Origin: JAJFFW01 sp038531315
Lineage (GTDB): Bacteria; Pseudomonadota; Alphaproteobacteria; Caulobacterales; Parvularculaceae
Assembly (NCBI GenBank): GCA_038531315.1
Contig: JBCBBT010000078.1
Span: forward strand, 1-12,994
DNA: 12,994 nt
Direction: 5' to 3'
Shown here: positions 1-7,401 of the stretch, piece by piece
How positions within the stretch are numbered: the first letter of the stretch is position 1
How the letters are laid out: each line of letters opens with the position of its first letter
Position numbers and translations under genes: made by a program
The notes under the pieces: generated by a model
What the model was told of the DNA's origin: nothing
Databases searched by the model: none
What the model saw: only the letters and a program-made list of their open reading frames with translations

Positions 1-130
1 TTAGTGCCCTGTCATAAAATTTTACCTTTGGGTCAGTGCGCATTGTGCAGTATGGCAGTGATGTGATCTTTTGACCTTAACGAGCCGTTAGTTCGCAGGC
101 CGCACAATTTGCATGAGCGAGTGAGAAATT
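1..130. other. Intergenic region upstream of the TylF-like gene
   Basis: No coding region is supported here. The stretch is AT-richer than the genes around it. I see no convincing -35/-10 pair. TTAA at 77-80, seven bases, then TTAG at 88-91 is one mismatch from the alphaproteobacterial CtrA box (TTAA-N7-TTAA) and lies about 40 bases before the next start codon, but short AT motifs like this arise by chance. The start of the window may cut a preceding gene that is not recognisable from these bases. Confidence 0.4.
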
Positions 131-871
131 ATGGTTTTACCGTCAAATCGCCTTGATGCAGTCGCTTTGCTGAGCGAGGAGAACGCGGCTGAGATTCTTG
201 CCAAAGTAACGCCATATTCCATGGTGCATGAAAGCGGTATTCGGTTCGCCATGGAGGCGGCGCTTTACGCTATCGAGGAAGGTATTGAAGGCGAGATTGT
301 GGAGTGCGGGTCGTGGCGCGGCGGGTGCGCCTTCGCGATGCTTCTGGCTCAGCGCGCGCGCTACGGGGAAATTCGACGCCGCGTCCACCTCATGGATAGT
401 TTTGAAGGGTTGCCGCCTGTGGAGGAAAAAGACGGCCCGTTGGCCGCCGCTTGGCAGGATGGCGCAGACCCGGAAAAGTTCTTCGACAACTGCCGGGCGG
501 CTCGCCAGGACGTTGCGGAGGCTATTGAGATTTTCGGGTTCAGCGATCGCGACATTTGTGTTTGGGAGGGGTGGTTTAAAGACACCCTGCCTGACGTCGT
601 GCGCGAGGTCGCCGCACAAGGCGTTTGCGTTCTTCGCCTTGACGGCGACTGGTACGAGGCCACGATTGACTGTTTAAATCAGCTCGAACCGCATACGAAT
701 GAAAATGGCGTCATCATTGTCGATGATTATTATGCGTGGGATGGGTGCGCGCGCGCAACTCATGACTATCTCTCGGCCAACGCGGCGCCTTATCGCATCA
801 AGTCACTTCCTTATAACTTTGGCGCCTTCATGATTAAGCAAAAGGCGCGAACCAGTTTCGAGGAATTTTAG
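131..871 (+). CDS. TylF/MycF-family SAM-dependent O-methyltransferase
   Basis: The 246-residue protein resembles the TylF/MycF (macrocin O-methyltransferase) family, which uses SAM and a divalent metal to methylate sugar hydroxyls. Visible motifs are the SAM-binding segment GEIVECGSWRGG (residues 54-65), the family hallmark MDSFEGLPP (88-96), the metal/SAM-side motif LRLDGDWYEATID (169-181) and the paired aspartates of IIVDDYYAWDGC (195-206). Length is normal for the family. The ATG at 131 is preceded only by a weak purine-rich stretch (GAGTGAGAAATT). It is the only plus-strand gene of the left block and converges on the GT4 gene, overlapping its stop. Its place beside glycosyltransferases and Wzm/Wzt suggests it methylates a sugar of the exported glycan. 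That substrate is inferred; members of this family also act on other small molecules. Confidence 0.85.
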   Translation: MVLPSNRLDAVALLSEENAAEILAKVTPYSMVHESGIRFAMEAALYAIEEGIEGEIVECGSWRGGCAFAMLLAQRARYGEIRRRVHLMDSFEGLPPVEEKDGPLAAAWQDGADPEKFFDNCRAARQDVAEAIEIFGFSDRDICVWEGWFKDTLPDVVREVAAQGVCVLRLDGDWYEATIDCLNQLEPHTNENGVIIVDDYYAWDGCARATHDYLSANAAPYRIKSLPYNFGAFMIKQKARTSFEEF

Positions 872-2634
872 TGTAAGCCACGAGGGCCTGGCGCGGGCAC
901 GCGATCGTATATGGCGATCGTTTCTTCAACCATCCGGTCAAACCCGAAACGGTCTTGTGCAAAAGTCTGAGATGTCAGCGACGCGTTCTGTCGCCAGTCT
1001 TCATCCGCCAACGTCATATAAATGCGTTCAGCGAGTTTGGCGCTGTCTCGCTCTTTGACTAACCAGCCTGTTTCCCCGTCAATAATGGCTTCGCCGCTGC
1101 CGCCAGCGCGGGTCGTGATCACTGGAACACCCTGTGACTGTGCTTCAATGACGACATTAGGCAAGCCTTCAAAGCGCGACGTTAACAGAAATGCGTCCAT
1201 GATTGAGAGCGCAAGACCCGGATTTTTCTCCGTACCGGGAAGAAAAAATCGCTCACCGATATCGAGTTTTTTCGCGCGTTGCATAAGTTCTTCACGCAGT
1301 GGGCCAACGCCAAAAATAACGAAATCGAGGTCAGGCATTTTATGCGCGACTCTTGCGGCGGTCTCAATCCACAAGAAAGGGTCTTTTTCTTCGTAAAGGC
1401 GAAAGATGCTGCCGAGAACTTTTCTCCCGGGCGCAATGCCAATCTGCTTCCGAAATGCCTGTGACTCATCTGGCGACGGCGTCTTCATGTCGGTGAACTC
1501 AATTCCGTTGTACAACAACGCAAATTTTTCCGGATCGACGCCAAGCCATGAGCAGTAGTCTTCGATGCCCGCTTTGGAGTTATTGATGATTCTCACATTT
1601 GGCTGACGCAGAAGCGCGCGATAGGCCTCAGGCATATGATCTTGATAATAGGCAAAATTAACCGGCGATACGTTGCGCGTCGCCAGCACAATCTTCGGCA
1701 CACCAACAATCGATGCGGCGATCCCGGCATAAATGCTCGTTTGATCTTGCCATGCATGAAGAACGCCAGGCCGACGTGCCAGCAATTCAAGCGCATAAGG
1801 CGCCGTCATTTCTTTCATCGGCGACGGCAACATATTTGTGCGCGCGACCAGCGCCCTATAGAGGTCGGGCGAAACGTCATTTTTGCAAGCGTCATAATGT
1901 TTTCGAATTTCCTGCGCCTTCAGGCCGCGTTGATCTAGGCGCCAGCGGAAAAAGTCACTGTCGGGAACATGATTTAAGGCCTCGCAAACGAGATCAACGG
2001 TGCGCCCACGCTCGTGTAATCCGATCATTGTGTTCACAAGCTGACGCTCTGCGCCGCCCCAGGCGAGCGCGGAGTTGATCATCAGGACGCTTGTTTCATC
2101 GAACGCATCAGGGCCGAGGAGCGGCGGCCCGGAAAGGTCAAGCGGCCGTTTCGCGATTGTGCTGATTTTGGCGAGCGGTTGCTGCGTCGCCGACTGCGGC
2201 GCCGTGGTGGTCGCCGGCTCAGACGGTGATTTGGACACGTCCTTGTTGGTGTTTGTCAGGAGAAAAGAGACGAGATTGCGCGAGCCGCTGTATTCGCCAG
2301 CGATATTGCGCCCGCCTGCAGCGAGCGCACGCATCGCCATGCGTTTTGAGATCGTCAGATTACCGACCACAAGAAGTTCAGGTGAGAGATGTCGCGGCAA
2401 CACCCAGCCGCTGGTTTCGGGGAAATAGACGCCAATCCTCAAAATTTCCCGTGCCGGAATGTGACAGCTATCGGCAGGGACGACGACGCTCGCAATGTCG
2501 CCCCGATTGAGCAATGCGCTCACTTCTTCCCACGGATAGGGCTCGGTCAGGACGACAGTGCATGTCGTCCACTGCAGTGCAGACTGGCGCGCCGACACGC
2601 GCATATTCAGACTTTCGCTGGTCTTATCCGACAT
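868..2634 (-). CDS. GT-B (GT4-like) glycosyltransferase with an N-terminal extension
   Basis: The 588-residue protein has a GT4-type glycosyltransferase core from about residue 182 to the end. Visible features are the N-domain motif GGAERQ (193-198), NGIEF (376-380), the C-domain start LGSIFRLYEEKDP (407-419) and the donor-binding EX7E motif with E489 and E497 inside SRFEGLPNVVIEAQSQGVPV, then GGSGEAIIDGETGWLV. Such enzymes transfer sugars from nucleotide-sugar donors at the inner face of the membrane, usually with retention. Residues 1-135 are an extra segment I do not recognise, joined by a Ser/Thr/Pro/Gln-rich linker (about 136-175). The ATG at 2634 is 50 bases after the preceding methyltransferase and has a weak ribosome-binding site. 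It is the last gene of the minus-strand run; its TAA overlaps the TAG of the convergent methyltransferase. Sugar and linkage cannot be read from the sequence. Confidence 0.88.
   Translation of the reverse strand: MSDKTSESLNMRVSARQSALQWTTCTVVLTEPYPWEEVSALLNRGDIASVVVPADSCHIPAREILRIGVYFPETSGWVLPRHLSPELLVVGNLTISKRMAMRALAAGGRNIAGEYSGSRNLVSFLLTNTNKDVSKSPSEPATTTAPQSATQQPLAKISTIAKRPLDLSGPPLLGPDAFDETSVLMINSALAWGGAERQLVNTMIGLHERGRTVDLVCEALNHVPDSDFFRWRLDQRGLKAQEIRKHYDACKNDVSPDLYRALVARTNMLPSPMKEMTAPYALELLARRPGVLHAWQDQTSIYAGIAASIVGVPKIVLATRNVSPVNFAYYQDHMPEAYRALLRQPNVRIINNSKAGIEDYCSWLGVDPEKFALLYNGIEFTDMKTPSPDESQAFRKQIGIAPGRKVLGSIFRLYEEKDPFLWIETAARVAHKMPDLDFVIFGVGPLREELMQRAKKLDIGERFFLPGTEKNPGLALSIMDAFLLTSRFEGLPNVVIEAQSQGVPVITTRAGGSGEAIIDGETGWLVKERDSAKLAERIYMTLADEDWRQNASLTSQTFAQDRFGFDRMVEETIAIYDRVPAPGPRGLH
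901..926 (+). terminator. Possible weak terminator after the TylF-like gene
   Basis: CGATCG at 902-907 and again at 915-920 can form a 6-bp stem (plus a G-U pair, 901/921) with a 7-base loop, followed by TTTCTT. It starts about 30 bases after the TylF-like stop, inside the 3' end of the convergent GT4 gene. The stem is short and the T-tract is interrupted, so it would be a weak terminator at best. Confidence 0.3.
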
Positions 2635-2684
2635 AGAAATTCGATCTTTGCATGGTGTCTGTCGCTGTGAGCCCGCCTGGTGTC

Positions 2685-3524
2685 TTAGTCTTTGTTCGCC
2701 GGTTCAACGACATAAATGATGCACGCGCTTCCTAGAATACGCGACCAGAAATTTCGAGACTTGATTGACCAATTCGGGCCGTAAAACATATAGCCGGTGT
2801 AAAACAGCCGCATCGGTTTGGCCGATTTCAATCGGTATCCGTTCGTTTTCAGATGGCGCGTCCACCACCATCGGCTGAATGTCCAGATTTCGGTGAAAAC
2901 ATTACCGAATTCTCCATGGCGATTAGGGAAGGTTTGTTCGGGCATATATTTTCGCATGTGCCGAAACGTTCGCCACCCTTCTTTTGCCGTGTCCAGGACA
3001 AGCCCCGGAGAAAGGTCGCGTTTTGTTTCCATTTCAACAGCGCCTTTATTCGCTGCGCCTTCATCCCTTGCTTTTTCAAACCGCTTCTGGCGTGCGCGCG
3101 CATAAACGTTTTGCAGCGCCGTAAGGTAATGGGTGACGATTGTCCAAAACGTCCAGACGCCCGTCGGCATAGCATGCACGCCAACGCCCCCGGGACGCAA
3201 AACCCGCTTCATTTCGCTGTGAAAAGCCTCGATATGCGGAATGTGTTCAAGAACGTTCGATGAGAAAACAATATCAACGCTATTGTCTTCAAGCGGCAAT
3301 GTGCGTCCGTCATAATCAAGGACGTCGAATACTTTGTCTTCGGAGTAAGTGGAGTTTGCAAGGTCAATGGAAATGATATCGTAGCCGCGTTCGGTCAGAA
3401 TTTTAGCCTGAACGCCGGTGCCGCCGCCAATTTCAAGGATGCGCGCGCCCGCAGGGAAGTGGTCGAGGTACACTTGAAGCTCGTAGGCGCGGATCCTGTT
3501 TAAAAATTCGACATCGAACGGCAT
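2685..3524 (-). CDS. Class I SAM-dependent methyltransferase (Methyltransf_11-like)
   Basis: From the ATG at 3524 this is a 279-residue Rossmann methyltransferase. Motif I is ARILEIGGGTG (residues 27-37), the acidic end of strand 2 is IISIDL, and strand 4 and its neighbours are VDIVFSSNVLEHIP followed by KRVLRPGG. The second half, with a basic stretch around YARARQKRFEKARDEG and a Trp-rich segment (FSRWWWTRH), lies outside the core fold and may contact acceptor or membrane. An in-frame GTG at 3566 would add 14 residues but has no Shine-Dalgarno and sits by a GGCGC/GCGCC hairpin; the ATG has a weak GGTGG upstream, so I chose it with modest certainty. It lies 154 bases after wzt and 50 bases before the GT4 gene. 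A role in modifying the polysaccharide is inferred from context; the acceptor is unknown. Confidence 0.82.
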   Translation of the reverse strand: MPFDVEFLNRIRAYELQVYLDHFPAGARILEIGGGTGVQAKILTERGYDIISIDLANSTYSEDKVFDVLDYDGRTLPLEDNSVDIVFSSNVLEHIPHIEAFHSEMKRVLRPGGVGVHAMPTGVWTFWTIVTHYLTALQNVYARARQKRFEKARDEGAANKGAVEMETKRDLSPGLVLDTAKEGWRTFRHMRKYMPEQTFPNRHGEFGNVFTEIWTFSRWWWTRHLKTNGYRLKSAKPMRLFYTGYMFYGPNWSIKSRNFWSRILGSACIIYVVEPANKD

Positions 3525-3678
3525 CGTCAGGCCACCGCATAAAGAGAAATAGGTCTTGGAAGACACGGCGCTTGTGCGGCGCCGGCATCAACAGCAGTCG
3601 CACCGCTGCGCAAAGCGAAGACGCGCCACGCTTTTGGAGCCCCTTGCTGCGGGCGGCGATCGCTGAAGCCAACGCCGG

Positions 3679-5165
3679 TCACTTTCCAGCGCCTTTCAGT
3701 AGCGTCCAGTCAAACTTGCCATTCAAATTGACAACCGACGTCGTGTAGGCGTGTTCCGTACCGGAAGTCTTGAACTCAATGAGATCGAAGCGAAGGTCAA
3801 TTTTCTCGCTTTCGGCGTCCGACAAGCCCAGCGTGAGAAAATAGTCGCCATCGGCCAGGTGATTCGTTATGCGCAGGCGTATGTCTGCGCGCTCGCCCGC
3901 TTTCAGCGGTCCAATATTTTCTATCCGCGCCCAGGACGTATCGTACCCATAAAGATCAACGCCCTTTTTGCTCTTGATTAAAAAGCCCGGAACGATCTCA
4001 ACCCCATCGCGCTGCGCTTCAACGCGCATCCAGAAAAAATAGTCAGTGTTCGCGTTCAAAATTCGAACGGGCGTTCCGGACGTGTCAAGGATTGCAGCGT
4101 CCAAAATCTTTGCGCGGCCGTCCCCGATTCCAGGCTCGCCGAGGGCTGTCGTAACGGATTCATAGTGATCCGACAGTTGTGCGTCCGTTTTCGGCGCAGG
4201 CGTGGAAGCGCTGGCGTCAGTGGCGGCGTCATCATCGACATCACCGTCCATATCAGAGCTTTCGGGCGGCGCCAGCGCTTTGTTGTCGATTACGCCATTC
4301 TCGCGGATTGCCGCCATTTTTGTCGTCGCGCCCCCGAACAACAATTCATGATACTGACGCACAACCGCTTTGGCGTCGTCGCTGTCGGCGATGATTTTGC
4401 CCTGTTCCAGCAAAATTGCGCGATCGCAGAATTCCGCCACGGTGTTGGTGTCGTGCGAGACCAAGAGAATTGTTTTTCCGGCGTTNNNNNNNNNNNNNNN
4501 NNNNNNNNNNNNNNNNNNNNNNNNNNNNNNNNNNNNNNNNNNNNNNNNNNNNNNNNNNNNNNNNNNNNNNNNNNNNNNNNNNNAAGCGCCTCGTCAACGA
4601 TCAAGACGTCCGGGTTGACGCTTGTTGCTGTTGCGAATGTGAGCCGCGATTGCATGCCGCTTGAGTAGGTTTTGAAAGGCCGGTCGATATAATCGCCGAG
4701 TTCGCTGAAAGCGATAATGCCGTCGATTTGCTCATCGACTTCTGCGCGGGTCAGGCCGAGACACATGCCGCCAATATAAACGTTTTCGCGGCCTGAATAG
4801 TCAGGATGAAAACCGGTGCCGAGTTCAAGAATGGCGGCGAGGGTTCCGTTGACTGAAATCTTTCCGTGCGTCGGTTCGAGGTTGCCGGCGATCATTTTCA
4901 GAAGCGTGCTTTTTCCTGCGCCGTTGCGCCCGACGATCCCGACGATCTCCCCCTTGCGCGCCGAAAAAGTGGCGTCTTTGACAGCGTAAATATCGTCGTA
5001 GCGTTTTTTGCGGCCGACAACGCTGAGCAAAACGTCTGTCGGTCTTTTATACAGGCGGTAACGCTTGGAAACGTTATCGACCGATATCGCCGTCTCGGCG
5101 ACGGACGGTGCGCCCGTATGAACGCTTCGGCTCGTTGCTGTGGCTGTTGAAGGGGTTGGTTTCAT
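3679..5165 (-). CDS. wzt: Wzt: polysaccharide ABC transporter ATPase with C-terminal sugar-recognition domain (broken by N-run)
   Basis: This ATPase powers polysaccharide export with Wzm. The N-terminal part (194 residues before the gap) shows Walker A GRNGAGKST (79-87), the signature YSSGM (167-171) and Walker B VLIVDEAL (187-194). After the unsequenced stretch the protein resumes with NAGKTILLVSHD, containing the H-loop histidine, and continues for 268 residues. The last 130 or so (from AKILDAAILD) form a beta-rich domain like the C-terminal carbohydrate-binding domain of E. coli O9a-type Wzt, which recognises the modified end of the glycan. A Glu/Asp/Ala/Ser-rich linker precedes it. The ATG at 5165 lies 4 bases after the wzm stop, so I preferred it to the in-frame start at 5279 inside wzm. 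The two halves are in different frames as deposited because 98 is not a multiple of three; I read this as a wrong gap length, not a mutation. Confidence 0.9.
4486..4583. other. Assembly gap (98 N) inside wzt
   Basis: Ninety-eight unknown bases. Both edges fall exactly on codon boundaries of the two wzt halves, so an intact gene needs a missing length divisible by three. Wzt proteins generally carry about 20 residues (the D-loop AVGD and a helix) between DEAL and the GxTIL.VSHD segment, so roughly 60 bases are expected. Confidence 0.95.
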
Positions 5166-5169
5166 CGAA

Positions 5170-5949
5170 CTAGAGCGCGTCGCCAAAAAGATGTTTGAGT
5201 GAGCGAAAAACAAGTTGCCCCATGATGAAAAGCGTAATCGACAGCGCTGCAAAGATGGCCCATGCCGTTGGGTGTTCAACGCGCTGGAAGAAGAGAATGT
5301 CCTGGAATACGTAAATCGGATAGCTAAGGGGATTATAGCGTATCACCGACGCAATCGGTTCTTCCACTGCGCCTGGCGGGTAGAAAACCGGCGTTAGGAA
5401 AAGTCCCCCCGTCAGGAGTAGTGAAACAAAATCCTTCACATCACGGACAAAAACACCGAGAGCGCTCAAGAGACTGGCCATGCCCGCGCAAAAAATAAAC
5501 AGGAGCGGGCAAGCAATCATCAACGCAGCCAGCATGGGGCTTGGGCCAATGGTTAGCACACCATAGGCTGACACCAACGCGAGGAACACTAATTGCGTCA
5601 GGATAACCGCCAGGGCGCTCTTTATCGGCAGAACTTGCGTTGGAAATACAATCTGCCTGACGAGCGCCGCATTTGTTGATACCAGCGTCGGCGCCCGCGC
5701 GAGTACATCAGAGAGCGCCATCCAGCACACAAATCCCGACAGGAAATAAAGTGGATAACCGCCTTCCACATTGGCGGCGTCGGGGATGCGTACTTTAAAG
5801 ACCAACGTAAAAACGCTGAGATAAATGGCGATTGTCGCCAATGGCTGGATCAATATCCACAACAGGCCGAGACTATTGCCGGCATAGCGGTCCGTCAGGT
5901 CGCGCTTGGCGAACTCCCACGTCAGCTGGATCGTCGGCGCAAGTGCCAA
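5170..5949 (-). CDS. wzm: Wzm: polysaccharide ABC-2 type transporter permease
   Basis: This 259-residue inner-membrane protein forms the channel that, with Wzt, moves lipid-linked polysaccharide across the membrane. The start RDLTDRYAGNSLGLLWILIQP (beginning at residue 16) is typical of the Wzm/TagG/KpsM ABC-2 family. Six hydrophobic segments are visible at roughly residues 27-50, 67-86, 108-134, 138-163, 173-191 and 231-250. The segment LTPVFYPPGAV before the last helix fits the re-entrant region of the family. The start is a TTG at 5949, three bases after the stop of the preceding methyltransferase, with a strong AAGGAGG eight bases upstream; no ATG is suitably placed. It is followed 4 bases later by wzt, so the two are surely co-translated. 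O-antigen versus capsule or teichoic-acid-like cargo cannot be settled from Wzm alone. Confidence 0.92.
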   Translation of the reverse strand: MALAPTIQLTWEFAKRDLTDRYAGNSLGLLWILIQPLATIAIYLSVFTLVFKVRIPDAANVEGGYPLYFLSGFVCWMALSDVLARAPTLVSTNAALVRQIVFPTQVLPIKSALAVILTQLVFLALVSAYGVLTIGPSPMLAALMIACPLLFIFCAGMASLLSALGVFVRDVKDFVSLLLTGGLFLTPVFYPPGAVEEPIASVIRYNPLSYPIYVFQDILFFQRVEHPTAWAIFAALSITLFIMGQLVFRSLKHLFGDAL

Positions 5950-5952
5950 TGC

Positions 5953-7296
5953 TTACCCCTCCTTGCGACCGACGAAAATCAGCGTGGAGCCGGCCCCGAA
6001 CTGGAAGTCGAACGTTGAATCCAGTTTGGCGTGTTTGTCCAAGTCTCGTGAAGCGAGTTCAGAATAGACCGCGGCGAGGGCGGCGCGCAGTTCAGTTTCA
6101 TCCATTGCGCCGAGCGTTTTCTGCGGCAGCGTCTGGCGATTGCCGGATTGTGCGGTCTTGCCTGTAATGGTGGCGATCGGCACTTTCACGGCGTCAAGGT
6201 TGTCGGCGATGCCGGCGAGTTTTTGACGGATCGATGTGAGCGCCTCTGCGATGGGCTGTTCTTTGTGTAGAATGCGCGCAATGCTTGCTTTGGAAATTGC
6301 TTTGACGGCGGCGTCGGAAATCAGTTGTGCGGCTGAAATCACACTGGCGAGTTCAGCCGGCTCACCGGTATTCACCAGATGGGAGACGCGCAATAACTCC
6401 TGCGCGTGACGCGACACTTCCTCTGCGCTGTCGGCGACCTCGGCGGAAGGGGGGGCGTCGCCAGCGACGTCGAATTCAACCTTCCGCACCAACTCATTGA
6501 TTGCAAAGCTCAGGGGCTGGATCGCGCTTTCAATCGAGGCGAGCAATTCAGTGCGATTGCGCGACCATAATTCATCCAGATGGGACATTATCGCGGGATC
6601 GATACTACGCTCGTTTGCATCGTTCTTTAGATTGACAAGCGTATTCAGGACATCGTCAGCCTGCGAGCGTAACCGATAGAGTTCTTCGTAGATGTCTCGC
6701 GTGTTTGAAAAATCTTCCGTCCCGATCGCCTCGCAATGGATGCCGCGCGGTTTCAGAAATGAGATAAGCGATTCTCGCTCGAAACTTCTAACATGCTGCC
6801 AGGGGTGGAAAAACGTATCGGTTTCGACGTCATAGACTTGCGCCAGACGCAGATCTTCATTGTGCGGTGTTGAGATGACGATATGTCCGCCCGGTTTGAC
6901 GAGGCGATTGATGCGTTCAAAAAACTGATCGAGTTCTTCTTCCAGAATATGCTCAATCGTCTCCAGGCAGAACAACACATCTGCGGGCTCGCCCGGCGCT
7001 TCGGGATCAATCCATTCAACATTGTCGCGCGCCAGAACCTCCGGCATCACGATGTCTTTGGCAGGCTCAAAGAGCTGAACGTCGTAGCCGTCGTCTGCGA
7101 GAAACTTCGAAAAAAATCCTGCACCCGCACCAAGGTCGATGACCGTTTTCGCGTCAGCAGGGAGATAGGGTTTGACGCGGTCCAGAAGCGCGCGGCCCGC
7201 GACACGCGAAAACCCGAGTTCCTCAAGCGGGCTGTCGCCAATCGCCGTCCAGAATTTTCTGACCTTGGTCGGCGTCCACTGTAAAGTCTTCGGCAT
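5953..7296 (-). CDS. SAM-dependent methyltransferase with long helical C-terminal region
   Basis: From the ATG at 7296 (AGGA seven bases upstream) the product has 447 residues; a 21-residue in-frame extension to 7359 has no supporting signal. Residues 1-195 are a class I methyltransferase: motif I TVIDLGAGAGFF (51-62), acidic strand-2 end VQLFEPA, the ADVLFCLETIEHI segment (105-117) and LVKPGGHIVISTPH (132-145). Residues about 200-425 are rich in Ala, Glu, Leu, Ile and Arg, lack motifs and look mostly helical, broken by an Asp/Pro/Ser-rich stretch near 275-292. The final FQFGAGSTLIFVGRK reads like the last beta strand of a methyltransferase, so the helical part may be an insertion. It lies 105 bases after the GT2 gene and directly before wzm. 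By analogy with chain-terminating methyltransferases of Wzt-dependent O-antigens it could cap the glycan; this is inference. Confidence 0.82.
   Translation of the reverse strand: MPKTLQWTPTKVRKFWTAIGDSPLEELGFSRVAGRALLDRVKPYLPADAKTVIDLGAGAGFFSKFLADDGYDVQLFEPAKDIVMPEVLARDNVEWIDPEAPGEPADVLFCLETIEHILEEELDQFFERINRLVKPGGHIVISTPHNEDLRLAQVYDVETDTFFHPWQHVRSFERESLISFLKPRGIHCEAIGTEDFSNTRDIYEELYRLRSQADDVLNTLVNLKNDANERSIDPAIMSHLDELWSRNRTELLASIESAIQPLSFAINELVRKVEFDVAGDAPPSAEVADSAEEVSRHAQELLRVSHLVNTGEPAELASVISAAQLISDAAVKAISKASIARILHKEQPIAEALTSIRQKLAGIADNLDAVKVPIATITGKTAQSGNRQTLPQKTLGAMDETELRAALAAVYSELASRDLDKHAKLDSTFDFQFGAGSTLIFVGRKEG
5958..5964 (-). promoter_or_regulatory. Strong Shine-Dalgarno deciding the TTG start of wzm
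   Basis: The minus strand reads AAGGAGGGGTAAGCATTG. The AAGGAGG core is a perfect anti-16S match, lies within the last codons of the upstream methyltransferase, and is 8 bases from the TTG. The TAA of the upstream gene falls between them, so translation of the two genes is probably coupled. Confidence 0.8.
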
Positions 7297-7350
7297 GTCG
7301 TCATCCTGGCGGCTCTGGCGAGCAATGATCCTTAATGTGAGCGTCGCCGC

Positions 7351-7377
7351 AAAAATCAAGGGTCATCGAGCCTTGAT
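7351..7377 (-). terminator. Weak terminator-like hairpin between GT2 and methyltransferase genes
   Basis: On the minus strand ATCAAGG (7377-7371) and CCTTGAT (7361-7355) pair perfectly over 7 bp with a 9-base loop, followed by four more T. The stem has only three G-C pairs, so it could be a weak terminator or a processing/attenuation point inside the operon. It sits in the 105-base gap, the largest break between the first genes of the run. Confidence 0.35.
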
Positions 7378-7401
7378 GGTGCGACAGCGATCGTTTTGGG
7401 C

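Noticed and set aside
3433..3672. 79-codon minus-strand frame between wzt and the methyltransferase
   Set aside because: It overlaps the methyltransferase 5' end in another frame, is Arg/Ala/Leu-rich and shows no homology I recognise.
4290..5279. Single 329-residue product spanning the N-run
   Set aside because: After the gap this frame gives a sequence unlike any ABC ATPase (TPEKQFSWSRTTPTPW), while the other frame gives the H-loop and continues to a complete Wzt C-terminal domain. The reading across the N is an artefact of the gap length; the start at 5279 lies inside wzm.
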